NCBI GenBank assembly: GCA_900617975.1
Contig: UZAE01012363.1
Location: 1 to 16,925, forward strand
Direction: 5' to 3'
From: Rodentolepis nana
Lineage: Eukaryota; Platyhelminthes; Cestoda; Cyclophyllidea; Hymenolepididae
DNA: 16,925 nt
Positions 1 to 11,052 of this stretch are shown in pieces. The notes beneath the pieces were generated by a model that searched no databases, was not told where the DNA came from, and saw only the letters and a program-made list of their open reading frames with translations. Each line of letters begins with the position of its first letter. Position 1 is the stretch's first letter. A program made the translations under genes and the position numbers.

Positions 1-1
1 G

Positions 2-130
2 GTCCTACAATGGATTCCTGGTAACTGTGGAGTTAAAGGCAATGAGCTTGCTGGCTCACTTGCTAAGAAGGGGACAACGATTTTGCAATGCATGGACCGG
101 CCGATGTCTCTAGTGGCACTCTCCGAATAG
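2..130 (+). pseudogene. RNase H C-terminal fragment of retrotransposon ORF2
   Basis: Reading from base 2 gives VLQWIPGNCGVKGNELAGS followed by LAKKGTTI, the end of a retrotransposon RNase H domain (family pattern WIPGHxGxxGNExADxLAK). RNase H removes RNA from the cDNA hybrid during retrotransposition. The conserved His after PG is Asn here, and the final catalytic Asp (GNELAD) is Gly. The frame continues into RPMS, where it breaks into the repeated region, and stops at 128-130. The 5' part, including the reverse transcriptase, is outside the window. Confidence 0.82.
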
Positions 131-1050
131 AGGAGAAATAGTGGACAGTGGCACTCTCCGACATACCCGGCTGGCGAGAATCGAAGCCGTTGCTGAGTTT
201 AGACTACGTATCGGACAGTCCACACAATGAAGGCCTTAATCAGGAGAGAATTCATGTCAAGGACACAATGGAGGCCTTAATCAGGAGAGAATTCCAGACC
301 TCCGTGCAACGAAATTAAAGCTCGAAACCGGCCGATGTCTTTCCACACAATGAAGGCCTTGATCAGAAGAGAATTTCAGACCTCAAGATGCAACGAACTC
401 AAAGCTCGAACAAAGGAGAAATAGTGGACTACCAACGAACTCAAAGCTCGAACAAAGGAGAAACAGTGGACAGTGGAAACAAAGGGGAAACAGTGGACAG
501 TGGCACTCTCCGATTAGAGGAGAAATAGTGGACAGTGGCACTCTCCGACATACCCGGCTGGCGAGAATCGAAGCCGTTGCTGAGTTTAGACTACGTATCG
601 GACAGTCCACACAATGAAGGCCTTAATCAGGAGAGAATTCATGTAATGAAGGCCTTAATCAGGAGAGAATTCCAGACCAAGTGGCACTCTCCGAATAGAG
701 GAGAAATAGTGGACAGTGGCACTCTCCGACATACCCGGCTGGCGAGAATCGAAGCCGTTGCTGAGTTTAGACTACGTATCGGACAGTCCACACAATGAAG
801 GCCTTAATCAGGAGAGAATTCATGTCAAGGCTTAATCAGAAAAGAATTCCCGACCTCAATGTGCAACGAAATTAAAGCTCGAAAAGAGAACCGGCCGATG
901 TCTTTCCACACAATGAAGGCCTTGATCAGAAGAGAATTTCCTAATGAAGGCCTTAATCAGGAGAGAATTCCAGACCATACCAACGAACTCAAAGCTCGAA
1001 CAAAGGAGAAACAGTGGACAGTGGAAACTTAAAGCTCGAACAAAGGAGAA
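112..1050 (+). repeat. Shuffled near-identical duplications of the ORF2 linker
   Basis: The linker between RNase H and the CCHC region is present as many out-of-order copies. A 151-bp block at 112-262 recurs at 680-830 with no difference that I can see, and at 499-644 with one change (GAATAG to GATTAG) and a different end. A block of about 52 bp around 326-377 recurs at 889-940. A 50-bp block at 431-480 recurs at 979-1028. The segment AATGAAGGCCTTAATCAGG (with small variants) starts at 226, 267, 349, 613, 645, 794, 912 and 943, with a decayed copy near 827. The copies are direct, not inverted, and their spacing is irregular, so this is not a simple satellite. All open frames here, including one at 535-798, are chimeras of repeat pieces. 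Confidence 0.88.
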
Positions 1051-1309
1051 ACAGTGGACAGTGGCACGTTCCGACATAGCTGTCTGGCCATGAATCGAAG
1101 CCGTTGCTGAGTTTGTACTACGTACCGGACACGATTGCCTGGCAAAACACCTTCACAGATTGAGAGTATACTCACAACCAACGTGCCCCCTATGTGACCT
1201 ATAAGAGGAAATGGAGAAGACCCACCTGATTCGGTGTCCAGCCCTAAAGACAACGACGAAAAGCCAGAGATACTGGGAAGAAAGAAGACTGCTAATGAAC
1301 TGCTATTAA
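1032..1309 (+). pseudogene. C-terminal CCHC-knuckle fragment of retrotransposon ORF2
   Basis: One frame reads AVAEFVLRTGHDCLAKHLHR from 1100, then YSQPTCPLCDL, a stop at 1202-1204, EEMEKTHLIRCPALK, and YWEERRLLMNCY with a natural-looking stop at 1307-1309. The Cys-x2-Cys-x9-His-x3-Cys pattern (Cys codons at 1184, 1193 and 1235; His at 1223) matches the nucleic-acid-binding knuckle that ends many non-LTR ORF2 proteins. Another in-frame stop lies at 1091-1093. So the fragment is recognisable but broken at two places, and it is separated from its RNase H neighbour by about 950 bp of rearranged linker. Confidence 0.8.
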
Positions 1310-1410
1310 TTAACTGCTATAAATGTACCCCCCACCCTTGGGGGAAGCTGAAGTCATCGTTTAAGGGCTAATGATAAATATCATAAGGTCTGCCATTTGA
1401 AAAAATAAGA

Positions 1411-2639
1411 TTCGGATGCTATAATTAATTCATATAATTTAAAATTAGATATGCAATATTGCAATTCGGTATCGAGAATTCTAAAACTTTATTATCTTTT
1501 TGTGACAAAATACTATCGACTTACAGATTGATTATTTAATTCCTGCACATACTTCGCTGTCTAGATGAAATTGATATATAATTAAGGAAACTCTGAGAAA
1601 AGTAGTTTTTTTTCTCAAAATTAAGTTTCACAAAAACAAAGGCGTAATTACACATGATGAAGTAATTATGTGCTTTCTTTGAATATTTTTAGCAATTTTC
1701 AACATTTTGAAAATAACTCATTTATTACCAGAAGTAAATAAGAATATATTAAATTATTTAACTGCTGTGCTAAGGAAACAGGAAAAAAAAGATAAAGAAC
1801 AGAAGTGAGGTGGAAGAACTTGGCAAGACAAGGGAAAATAATGTTACCCAGGCTCCATCTTTAAATACACAAAAAAGATGAGTTACATCTGTAGGATATT
1901 ACAAAAATACATCAAGGTAGTTCATGTTCGTGTGAGTTGGGTGTCATGTTGTAGTGCTTGTATTAATTGCTGTTTAGTCACAAATATCACAGGCCTTCTG
2001 CTTTCAAACAAACAAACACAGAGAGAGGGGGAGAGAGTGAAAGAAAAAATACAAGATAGTTTATGAGAATTCGTAAAAGAGAATAAAGAGAAAAAGAACA
2101 AGTCAAGCTGAAAAAAATTGAGTACAAGACAAAGGAAACCGCAAACTAGTAACCACAACCATTTTTCGACTTCGTTTGGAGGAGAGGGCGCTAATAAACT
2201 TAAATTCTGTCCATTCATTGTGCCTGTCTTCAAAAACTATAGAGTTCCCCCTTGTGCCTGTAAAAAAAGTATTGCAATCTAAGAAAACTACAGAATTATG
2301 CAATCTAAGTAAAGCACTGAACTTACTTATTGAAAGTAAGCCAGCGTATCATTGCCTTAGGTACGGATGCATTCGAGCGGCAGAAAATGGATTGGTTCGT
2401 AATTTGAGCGATCCTAATGAAAAAGAAAACAGTATATCAATTTCAAAAATGTTGCTGCGATGGAACTCAATTTTAAATTAAAACCGTTCGATAAACGTGT
2501 GTACTTAGATTTTAAAAGTAGTAATAATTTCATATGTTTGGAAAGACTGTGCTTGTTATATAATGTGCAAGGTAGCCACAATTGAGCAAGAATTAAATAA
2601 CTCTATGAAGGTATACATAGCTTATACTAAGCGGGTTGG
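1411..2639. other. Intergenic AT-rich DNA, no recognised gene
   Basis: Sequence between the two retrotransposon tails. It contains a purine-rich stretch (about 2015-2110) with GAGAGAGG runs, and an unassigned plus-strand open frame ending at 2479-2481 (separate entry). I see no RNA gene, terminal inverted repeat or known coding domain. Confidence 0.5.
2176..2481 (+). other. Unassigned open frame of about 101 codons
   Basis: The frame is open from before 2176 and ends in TAA at 2479-2481. It contains stretches such as FPLVPVKKVLQSKKT, KALNLLIESKPAYHCL and GLVRNLSDPNEKEN. It has no ATG near its beginning (the codon at 2176 is TTG), so it would have to be an exon or a fragment of an older gene or mobile element. 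I recognise no domain. In DNA this AT-rich a 100-codon open frame is uncommon but not impossible by chance. It lies between two retrotransposon 3' tails. Confidence 0.15.
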
Positions 2640-2880
2640 GGTGTGCGATAGATTGTGAATCCTTACATCTGTGAATCATTATTCTGTCCCCTCTCGACTT
2701 TTTGCCACCTTGATGTTCTTCCTCTCCTCTCGACTTTTTCTCACTTTGATGTTCCTCCTCCTCTCACTGTTCCCCATCCCTCGACTTTCTGTTACTTGGA
2801 TGTTCCGTCTACCCGAAGTCAGCTAATGGGCTAATGATAACTATCAAAACGCCTGTCATTTGAAATAAATAAATATTAAG
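2640..2880 (+). mobile_element. Second non-LTR retrotransposon 3' tail
   Basis: The last 60 bp (2815-2876: GAAGTCA, GGGCTAATGATAACTATC, TGTCATTTGAAATAAAT) match the end of the element at 1350-1409 with few differences, so both are 3' ends of the same or related retrotransposon families. The tail closes in AAATAAATAAATATT, a short A-rich terminal repeat of the kind left by target-primed insertion. Upstream is a pyrimidine-rich UTR holding three imperfect repeats of CTCTCGACTTTTT...TTGATGTTC (starting near 2691, 2727 and 2778). No coding sequence of the element is recognisable here, which suggests a strongly 5'-truncated insertion. Confidence 0.6.
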
Positions 2881-5000
2881 CTAGCTGCAAATGATAAGAA
2901 ATTCATTTTTAAATGACAATATATCTAGTTATTTATACTTGGCAAGCTCAGGCCTTTGGTTGTCACTTATGTGATAACTTTTGAAAAAAAACAACAAAGT
3001 CGATGTGAAATTATACTCCAAAGTGAAGGAAGATACAGTAACTCGATTGAATTAAATGATTGCTGAGAGAAAATACAGAACCTCCGAAGATTTCTTGGGA
3101 ACCATTTTATCCTTAAGAAATTTGGAACTTTGCTGTATATGGCAAGTAATTTTCTGGATAATAGCCAGCCAATCGAATACCTTAAGTTATACAACTGCTT
3201 TTCTTTAAATGTACGATTTTAACGATAGGAGCAGTAATCACTACATTGAACAACTCAGAAGAACAATCGATTTCTCTATAGTTCTTCAGGAGAGGAACTC
3301 AACGAATCTAATGGATTCAATCAGATATGTGGTATTGCGGCCAACCTCATCTATTATAGCACTTATTGCACCTGCTAAGCATTGAAGCCATTGATGATAC
3401 ATTAGTAATTCGTATAATTTTAATATGGAAAGTCTGGGGCACAAGGCTTTACATAGTTAACCATTAAAAAGTTTACCTATACACCAATTAGAGTGCATTA
3501 CCAAGAATATGATTTAAAGAAAATCTCTACCTTATTGCAATTTTGTAAGAGAATTTTATGAAAAATACATACATATTGAAATAAACACTAAAGACGGTTG
3601 ATTCTGAATGTTTGTTATTGAATTAAAGAATCATTTATCTTTCTGAAATTCGATTTATGTGACATATTTTTATGTTCTTAATGGTAAAGACCTTTTGAAC
3701 CAATGGAAAGCGCAAATCAACAGTGCTTCCATCAGTATAAAGGACTGCTCAAACCGTTGAAATGAAATGCTCATTTAATTAATTTTAAGAAGTCCAGTTG
3801 ATATAACTCTGTTGTAGCGGATTGCTACGCTAGTAAAGCCTGGCTTAAGTCTCAGAAACCTTTGTGATAGATTCTCCTAATTACTGAGTGTCCAGAAGAA
3901 AGAGACGTATCGCTGAAATGTTTATTCACCAGATAAGGATAGCGAATTGTAATTTTTTGGCAAAGGCGATTAGTTGTTAGATAAATCTAGCATAATTCGC
4001 GTGAACATTAATAGCTAATTATCTCTGAGTAGTATTCTGTAGCAGGATTTCTATTTGGTCATTGATGGAGTGTCCAACACTGTCAATCGGGAGGGGAACT
4101 CCTAATGCTTCATTAAAAAGACAAAAAATTATGGTTTAGTGAGTTGATTGATTAAAATGCAAAATAAGCTAGCAAATCTTCAATACCAATTAAGAATTAT
4201 CTCATTTAAAAATAAGCACCAGATTTTAAAACCCCTAAACAGCAGTTGGGTTGAAAAGTAAGATGAGAACTGCATTGGTTTTAAATCTGGGACATTTGTT
4301 GAATCTGCGTGGCTACCAAGGGCAGAAAAATAGGCGGTCATTCTTCTATAAAACCAACATTAGAGAGAAATTTGAAGCGCTAAATTAAAGGAAGCAAATC
4401 TGCGTTTTAATGTGCGAATAATTTATTTATTTTGTAATAAGGTTACACTTAGAAAATGGTTGCAAAAATTTCCATTACGTCATAGGAACAGGTTCAGTAT
4501 ACCTCATTAAATTCCAAAAGCAAGCTTAGTTGTCAACCAAATAGCAAAAAAAGTTCTAGAGAATTTTTTCGTGTTGCAATCGAATAATTTCGTATTTATA
4601 AGAGAAAAACACAGTTCTTACTTCAAATATTTGATATCTGATTTTGAATATCAATTACAGAACTATGTGATTTGGGATGAGATCACAAATCGAATACATC
4701 AACTCAGATTGGAGAGGTTTTGCAATATTTCATGATAATGACGCAATTAAAATAAATGACGATTCCATTAACTTAAAATAAAGAAAATAATATTTTTTGC
4801 AATTTCCATTGAGATAGTGAGTTAAAAAATGTATATAATTTGAAACATTTAATCAGGCACCTTCAATTGAAATAAGTTTGTATCGTAACTGCGAACAATC
4901 AAAAAAATAGCTAATAACTATCTCAATTTTTAAATAGTTTGGCAAACCACGCGCAGTGTTGTCTTTTAGGCATTAAATCACTGGAAAATTTATTGACAGT
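2881..5000. other. 3' flank / probable 3' UTR and intergenic DNA
   Basis: AT-rich sequence downstream of the STAR gene stop codon. The part next to 5000 should be its 3' UTR, but the end of the transcript cannot be fixed from sequence. No coding exon, RNA gene or transposon end is recognised. Short minus-strand frames here (for example 2967-3194) have no protein-like features. Confidence 0.5.
4422..4431 (-). terminator. Candidate polyadenylation signal
   Basis: Two overlapping AATAAA hexamers on the minus strand, about 570 nt after the stop codon of exon D, could end the 3' UTR. Another AATAAA lies at 4989-4994, only a few bases past the stop and so probably too close. An ATTAAA variant sits at 4848-4853. 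Chance hexamers are common in sequence this AT-rich, so this is only the best-placed candidate. Confidence 0.22.
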
Positions 5001-5215
5001 TTAATGAGAAGTGTTACACTGTGGTACCACTTGAACCATACCTGAGCTACCGTCTACATCGGTTGAATTTGAATAATCCCCTATTATGTTTGCTCCAGCC
5101 GTGGAGTTCGTAGAGAAGGTTCCATGGAAACCGGCTGCAGCCATAGCCGCGGAGGCATCAGTTCCATTCGGTGATACTGTTCCGTTGGCTACTCCAAACA
5201 AAGCTGCAAGTTGTT
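5001..5215 (-). CDS. Exon D: terminal coding exon with stop
   Basis: This 215-nt coding part follows a strong acceptor (CCTTTTTTTCTTTCAAG, AG at 5216-5217). It enters in phase 1: its first two bases with the G from exon C make a Glu codon, then QLAALFGVANGTVSPNG. The remainder is Ser/Thr/Asn/Ala-rich (DASAAMAAAGFHGTFS, then NIIGDYSNSTDVDGSS) and ends VVPQCNTSH before TAA at 5001-5003. It encodes about 70 residues with no known domain. The exact phase match with exon C and the biased composition, unlike the AT-rich surroundings, support it as real. The C-terminal 20 residues do not match the conserved nuclear-localisation or HPYQR-type tails of Quaking and HOW, which argues for a different STAR paralogue. 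Confidence 0.85.
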
Positions 5216-8200
5216 CTTGAAAGAAAAAAAGGTGACTTTATTTCGGTTTTTAAGGATGAGTCTGTGGGATTTGAAATTGAAATATTTGACCGAACTGCCC
5301 ATTAGAGCCTTTGGGTATGCGCTTCAAAAACCACTAGCTTAATTTGTTGCTCTTCAGACTCTTTAGCTTTGAAAAATTGCAAGAGTTAGGCTTCTTTTCT
5401 CAAACTCTAAAGGTAATTTCACTAAACAGAGAACACTAATCACGGTAATCTGATAGCAATATCAGATATTGATCGTTACCATTCTGATAAATATGAATTT
5501 TCAAGCAATATACTCGACTGATTATGCCTCGTTGAAGTTGAGTGACAGTAGAATACAATCTATTTATGCAACGAGGTTTCTGCAATCAGCAAGTTCATAC
5601 TCTGGGCTCATATAAATAGGAATCTACTCTCGGAAGTACAGTTAACTTATTTCCGGGAAATGTATTGAGGCTAAAAATAGGATGGTAAACGTGATGAAGG
5701 AAAAAGCTGCACAGCGGACGAATTTTTTCTATCATGATAACTAAAAATCCGTTTTCCTAGTCGCTTATTTCAATGAAATAATGATAATAGTAATGAGCAT
5801 AGAGTCTTATTCTTATTTTGATTGGATTTTCATTTTGGCAAAATGAAAACAGAAAGACTTCAATAAGTGGGATAAGTTTGCACCTTCAAGTTATTAAAAT
5901 AAAGGCAATTTTAACTTTACTTCAAAGCATGTAAAATATCACCTGTCACCATAAGAGCAAATTAAATCCAATTATCAAAACTCAGTGTCATTAAATGACA
6001 GCACTTTGATTGCGTTCCAGATAATTTCGCCACGGTTAATTTTTAATTGATGTCAGTTAACTCCCTATAATAAAACAAAAGGAATGGGAAATTAAACACA
6101 AATAGCTGGAAAATGTGAGCACGTTTAGAGCATAGCGTTTTAGTTGATTAAAGGCAGACTTTTATATTTATTTAAAATACCCATAAATTACTAATTTTTC
6201 CACTCATTTTTCGCTTCTCACCTCTAAACCCACAGGGAGGCATCAATTAATCACGGAATGAGTTGCTCTGCAAAATTTTATTGCCAGCGTGAGCATCAGC
6301 AGGGAGAGTGTTGGAATCGCAGTCGAGACATAGTTCTAATTCACGCTACGCCTACCCCCTTATACGCACACACACACGCGGAAGCTCTAAATTTGTGTCC
6401 TATAACTTGCTGGATGCATTATTTATTTATGTATACTGGTATGAGTGGAAAAATGCAAAAAACAACGGAAGTTGCTGCTAATTGTACGCCATGTGCACAA
6501 CTTCAAAAATTAGTAAATTAAACTTTGCTCAGAAGTTTCTTCGGTTTTGACAGACAAACTTCACCGGTCTTTACCGTAATAAGTTAGCCACTGTGCCGTC
6601 TGTATGACTAGTAGCCTGGAAGGTCTATATTGAATGAAAGTTTACAGGTAGAGGATTGAACAGGCGATTACCTACAACAACAGAGACCGAATTTTGATGC
6701 CAGATTGATCAAATGCACTTTTCGGCAGATTTTTTTGCAAACTCCTTTACAAGTGCAATCACATAGCCTATTTTGCCGCACTCTTCTAGCCACAGCAGTT
6801 TCTAAGTCCTCATTGGGATTCTGTAGTTCATAGAAAATTATTTTCACAGTGTCGTTGAAGCACCGACCGTATTCTCATTTATTTGATGATCATCATGAAG
6901 TAAGTCATTCCCATCCATATTTCTAGTGAATTTCAGTTAACCCACCTCGTTGTCATTACGTAATCAAATGTTACAGAATTTGAACGTTTAAAATCGACAA
7001 GATCCAAGTGCGTTAAAAAAACAAGATCACTGTAATATTTACCTAGACATATTTGAAGAAAGCAACTTCTTTTGGTGGGAAAATTTGCAAAAAAGGAGCA
7101 CAGCGAAAGTGTTTATGTAATGCATGAAGACCTATTTAAAAAATACTCTTAACCAGTCCTTAGAAATAAACTCCCCTAAGTTATGTAATGATGAAATCTG
7201 AAAGAACTTTTTCGATTTAAAAGAAAATATTCACAGATTTTCAAAAATAAATCAGCCAATTCAGTACCACGTTACTTCTGTAAATGATTTACTCTGAAGC
7301 ACGCCTAACTATGATAAACTTTAGTTCAAAAAATAGAGTTTAATTTCTCCACGTATCTGAAAATAATTCCTGATTATGAAAATTATGAAAATTTGCAGCT
7401 GATCCCAAATATATGAAAGAAACATAGGTTTCATTTAGATGCATTTCAAAGGTATTTTCTATCGAACATTTGTGCCAGCGATAGGTATTTCATTAAGTAA
7501 CAAAAGCAAGCTTATCATTTAAAAAAGTGACAAAATTTTTTTTTAAAAAAATGAACTTAGATTCCCTACCCAGTCATAGGGAGCAAAGACTCTTTTTAAT
7601 CACTTCTGACAAACTTATTTCTTTGTGCTAAACCGATACACCCTTTTGCTTTTCAAACCGTCTGCTGCATTTGTAAGTTAATATTTTATCCTTTTTTCCA
7701 ATTTAACCAAGGTTCAATTAAAAATGCGTACAGGGCATTGGGACCCTAGGAAAATGGCCTTTAATTAATAGAGCAGAGAAAGTTTCGTGGCAAAAACTGA
7801 TATTTGTTTTTGCCATTTAACTTATGTATTGTTAATTCTGCTATTATGAGTCAATAAGTAAGGATTCACAAAAACCTAACATGATTTAAACAAGGTAATA
7901 ATAAATCCGTTATCAGCAGAATGCTCTCTTACATGAAATCAGTTTTAATAAATAAAATTAAATAGAGGCCAACTATGCCTGGACATATCTCAGAAGACAT
8001 GAGTAGTTATAGGGTAAAAATTTACGTTTCTTACAACATTTTCTACTAGCAAGCGTGCAAAACAGGCTCCATTAAAATTGCAACTTTTAAATGTTTTAGA
8101 TCGCAAACAAAAACAGTTTTTTGGACATCTTTTTTGCTAAATTATCCAAAAGTATCGCGAAAGTGGTTCCAACACTGAAACAGATTTTTGTGGATCACAA

Positions 8201-10665
8201 ATAGCTCTTCGTACAAAATTTTATTTCCCTGAATAAATTGTCTCATGACTTTGTCAATAAAAATGCGCCTTTGATGTTCCCTTTAACGCCTGCTGTCACG
8301 AAATATTTGTGATATGAGAAGAATTTATTCAAAATATGAGCTAAAAGTTGTGGGGTGAAAATGACTGATTCGCATTTAAGTGTAGACAAATGAAGAATAA
8401 ACGGAAGATGTTGGACTGCTTCAATTTTTGACAAATAAAATTAGAATTGAATATTGAGTGTGGTACATATGGGTGTGTCTGTCTTCCAGATAACCTAGAT
8501 TACTTACTTAAAAATAAAGTGTTGACTTAATTCACTGAAAGCACTTAGATAACACAAATAATAATTGATTACATTTGGCTTATATGCTTAGGGAAATTTA
8601 TTCAATTTGTGGTAAATTGAAGTGGTTTGGAGCAACTATACATTTTTTAAATGTCAGGAGCCATTATAAACTAACAAAGCACTTAAAATGCCATTAACTT
8701 CCACAACCACGTTAATATATGATAACTAGGATACAAAAAGGTTTAAAAATTTAATTTCATTAAATTAAAAGTCATAATAAGTGGTAAACTTTGAGTTTAC
8801 CTCTAAGGCAGGAGTACAAACCTTCTAGACTGTATAACCTTATAAGCAAAATGAAGAACGAAATATAAACGATATATCGGTCAATGCCTAGCAACATATA
8901 ATGCCCAACTATCCCAAAGTACATATGTACAAATTTTCGAAATTAAACCGAGAAGGTAAAAGAGGCCATTTCAAAATTACCGACACTTTGCTATCACTTT
9001 AGAATGCGGAAAGTGTGAGAAATTAGTTTTGATGGGAAATTTGATTTCAAAGCAATTGGATTAAATCTGGATTTCGTAAATATTTAGCAAATCTTTAATT
9101 CCAACTCGAATGATTTCTCATTTTATTTTGCTTTTCGAGAAAAGCAACTTCGGGATCAATAGCTCGTTCCTGCAAAAGCCTTCTTAAAATGAATGGATAG
9201 AATGCGTTTCAAAATTTTAGGCAGTTTAACAAGTCCTTCTAAACAAAGAAATATGATATAACCAATTCGTTTGTATTTTCAATTGATAATTTTATTGATA
9301 TATTTACATTTAATATAAAAATGAACTAATTCTAAGACTTCAGTCTAAAGGAAAAAAGCGTAAATAAAACGTGGAGGATGAAATTTCAGTAAAAATGTTT
9401 TTGCTCCAGTCTTGCTTATGTTAAATTCATTTGTCTACTTTTACTGATAATGAAATTTCCCGAAAATGTTCCATTTTGCGGAGCAAAAACATTTCCAGAA
9501 AAAAGAGAAGTCAATAAAGATGAGCTCGAAAATTACAATTATTATTTTTCACATATACAAAACCCACAATAATATCACTATTTTTCAACTTGCGTAAGCC
9601 CATTAGATTCGCACAGTGAAAGAATAATCGATTAATTTAATACAACATAGCATAAGTCATTTGCACACTCGAAAAGCAAAATGATTTCAATTCAAGTGTT
9701 TTAAATTCATTAAAAGGTAAAATAGAAGTGAAAGAGAACAAGAATTTCAACCGGTTCTCAGCGAAAAAGTGACTAAAATTACGATAGAAAAATTGATAGA
9801 ATGAGCGCAATATCGGCGACTTGAAACTTTCAAATTTAGGCTAAATTAATATGCACGCATTCTCATTTGCTAATATTTGCAGCGCCTGATTTGATTGATC
9901 TAATTAACTCCTCAACATATCCATGTGAATCTCCATCATATTGCATTAATAACTGCCATTTATTCATCAGTGATGATAATATAAATTATAACTAAAACCA
10001 ATCAAAATGAGAATTTTGTATTAAAAAATTTGTGTTGTAATTTCGCTTTCTTCAGCACCTTACAAGGCCAACAAAGGTATTGATTTCATCTTGATACGAA
10101 ACTACCATATCTAAAAACCTCAAAAATTTCAATAATCGAGTTACGCAAAAAAAATTGTCTGTAACGTTTTATATATGCATTATCTTTCGTGTTAATAGTA
10201 TGGCTATCTCCAGGGCATTTATCGCTCTAGTGGCACATGTTCCATTAAGAATGAAGTGTTTCTCTGAATTTAATTTAAAGTTACTTTTCGAATAACTTAA
10301 CTTTGGTCGTAAACATGTCTAGACTATCATCAATATCATAAAATTACCATTGGTAGAGCACGCGTGTTTAAAGCTCGATAACTATCCCACTGTTTCATTA
10401 TAAATGTTAGGAAAAAAACATTCTTTAGAGAATATTAGAAAATGATCCGAGAGCAATATTTGAACTATGGAGAAAGACTGCTGTCTACTTAAGCGTGATT
10501 TGAGTCCATGGGAAATAGAGGCATTTCAACTAGAACTGAATCAAAAGTACACTGAAAAACCTTCACCTAATTCTCTGCTGGTTGATAAATTGCTAGAATA
10601 ATGTACAATTGGTCTAAACCCATTTGCGAATTGTAGAGTTATAATGACTTTGAAAGAATTCTCAC
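5216..10665 (-). other. Large intron between exons C and D
   Basis: About 5.4 kb, with donor GTGAGA at the 10665 end and acceptor CTTTCAAG at the 5216 end. It is AT-rich and mostly featureless. It holds a perfect 12-bp palindrome GTACATATGTAC (8919-8930), a short CA tract near 6365-6376, and a slightly more GC-rich patch (about 6230-6700) with a plus-strand open frame. No nested gene, exon or mobile element is recognised. Confidence 0.65.
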
Positions 10666-11052
10666 CACTGGAAAATGCACCGCCTAACTGAGGATTGACA
10701 GCAGAAGTTGTAGCAGATTGAGGCATATTTGGCATTCCACCCATTACAGCAGCTAAATTCATTGCAGCGGTCGCTGCGTTTGGCGTGGTCGCATTCACTG
10801 GAGTGGCAGAATTCGCAGTAGCACCTAGAAGTAGTGGATTCGCAGCTGCAGCAGCTACGGAAGCAGGATTTGATGCCGTCGGAGCGCTAAATCGAAGTCC
10901 TGCAGCACTCAGTAATTGGGCAGCAGGATTTTGCGTCAATGCAGCAAGTGCTGTCTGACTGCTGAGCATTGAGAGGTACTGCTGCTGAAGAAGGTATTGG
11001 TGCTGTTGCTGTTGAGTCAGCTGCTGTACTTGTGCCTGTTGACGCTCCTTGT
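10666..11052 (-). CDS. Exon C: Gln/Ala-rich C-terminal region
   Basis: This 387-nt exon has acceptor CACATTTTAG (AG at 11053-11054) and donor AGTG|GTGAGA (GT at 10664-10665). It enters and leaves in phase 1. The first bases complete an Asn codon after exon B or an Asp codon after exon A, followed by KERQQAQVQQL. A Gln-rich block follows (QQQQHQYLLQQQYLSMLSS), written with mixed CAA and CAG codons. Then comes an Ala/Asn/Pro/Thr-rich low-complexity stretch (AALTQNPAAQLL, PASVAAAAANPLLLG, TPNAATAAMNLAAVMGGM) ending NPQLGGAFSS. No folded domain is recognisable. Low-complexity tails like this in STAR proteins usually serve protein contacts, and that role is inferred here. Being symmetric (phase 1-1), the exon could be skipped without shifting frame. 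Its acceptor region carries an ACTAAC element (see the separate entry). Confidence 0.86.

Larger units (their letters stand above)
1..1410 (+). mobile_element. Rearranged 3' end of a non-LTR retrotransposon
   Basis: The stretch begins inside an RNase H domain, ends with a C-terminal CCHC-type knuckle region, and closes in a short 3' UTR. An element with RNase H plus a C-terminal knuckle in one ORF2 belongs to the I/Loa/R1-like group of non-LTR retrotransposons, but I cannot name the clade. The 3' UTR (1310-1410) has a C-rich/G-rich hairpin (CCCC around 1330 pairing with GGGG at 1340-1344). It ends in GGGCTAATGATAA...CCATTTGAAAAAATAAG, a tail that recurs near 2830-2876. Between the two coding pieces the linker is duplicated and shuffled. 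The copy is certainly inactive: it has several in-frame stops and is cut by the left edge of the window. Confidence 0.85.

Noticed and set aside
535..798. Plus-strand open frame of 87 codons at the left end
   Set aside because: It is a chimera of shuffled ORF2 linker blocks in changing frames, not a gene.
383..1253. Three minus-strand open frames with repeated CPLFLLCSSFEF-like peptides
   Set aside because: They are antisense readings of the duplicated retrotransposon blocks, so the peptide repetition only mirrors the DNA duplication.
1922..2303. Minus-strand open frames opposite the unassigned plus-strand frame
   Set aside because: Phe/Ser/Leu-rich translations of purine-rich DNA, typical of chance frames.
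5001..5215. Five Asn-x-Ser/Thr glycosylation sequons in exon D
   Set aside because: STAR proteins are nuclear/cytoplasmic, and the sequons follow from the Asn/Ser/Thr-rich composition.
8919..8930. Perfect palindrome GTACATATGTAC
   Set aside because: Short alternating AT-rich palindromes of this kind are common in fly genomes; nothing around it suggests a specific binding site.
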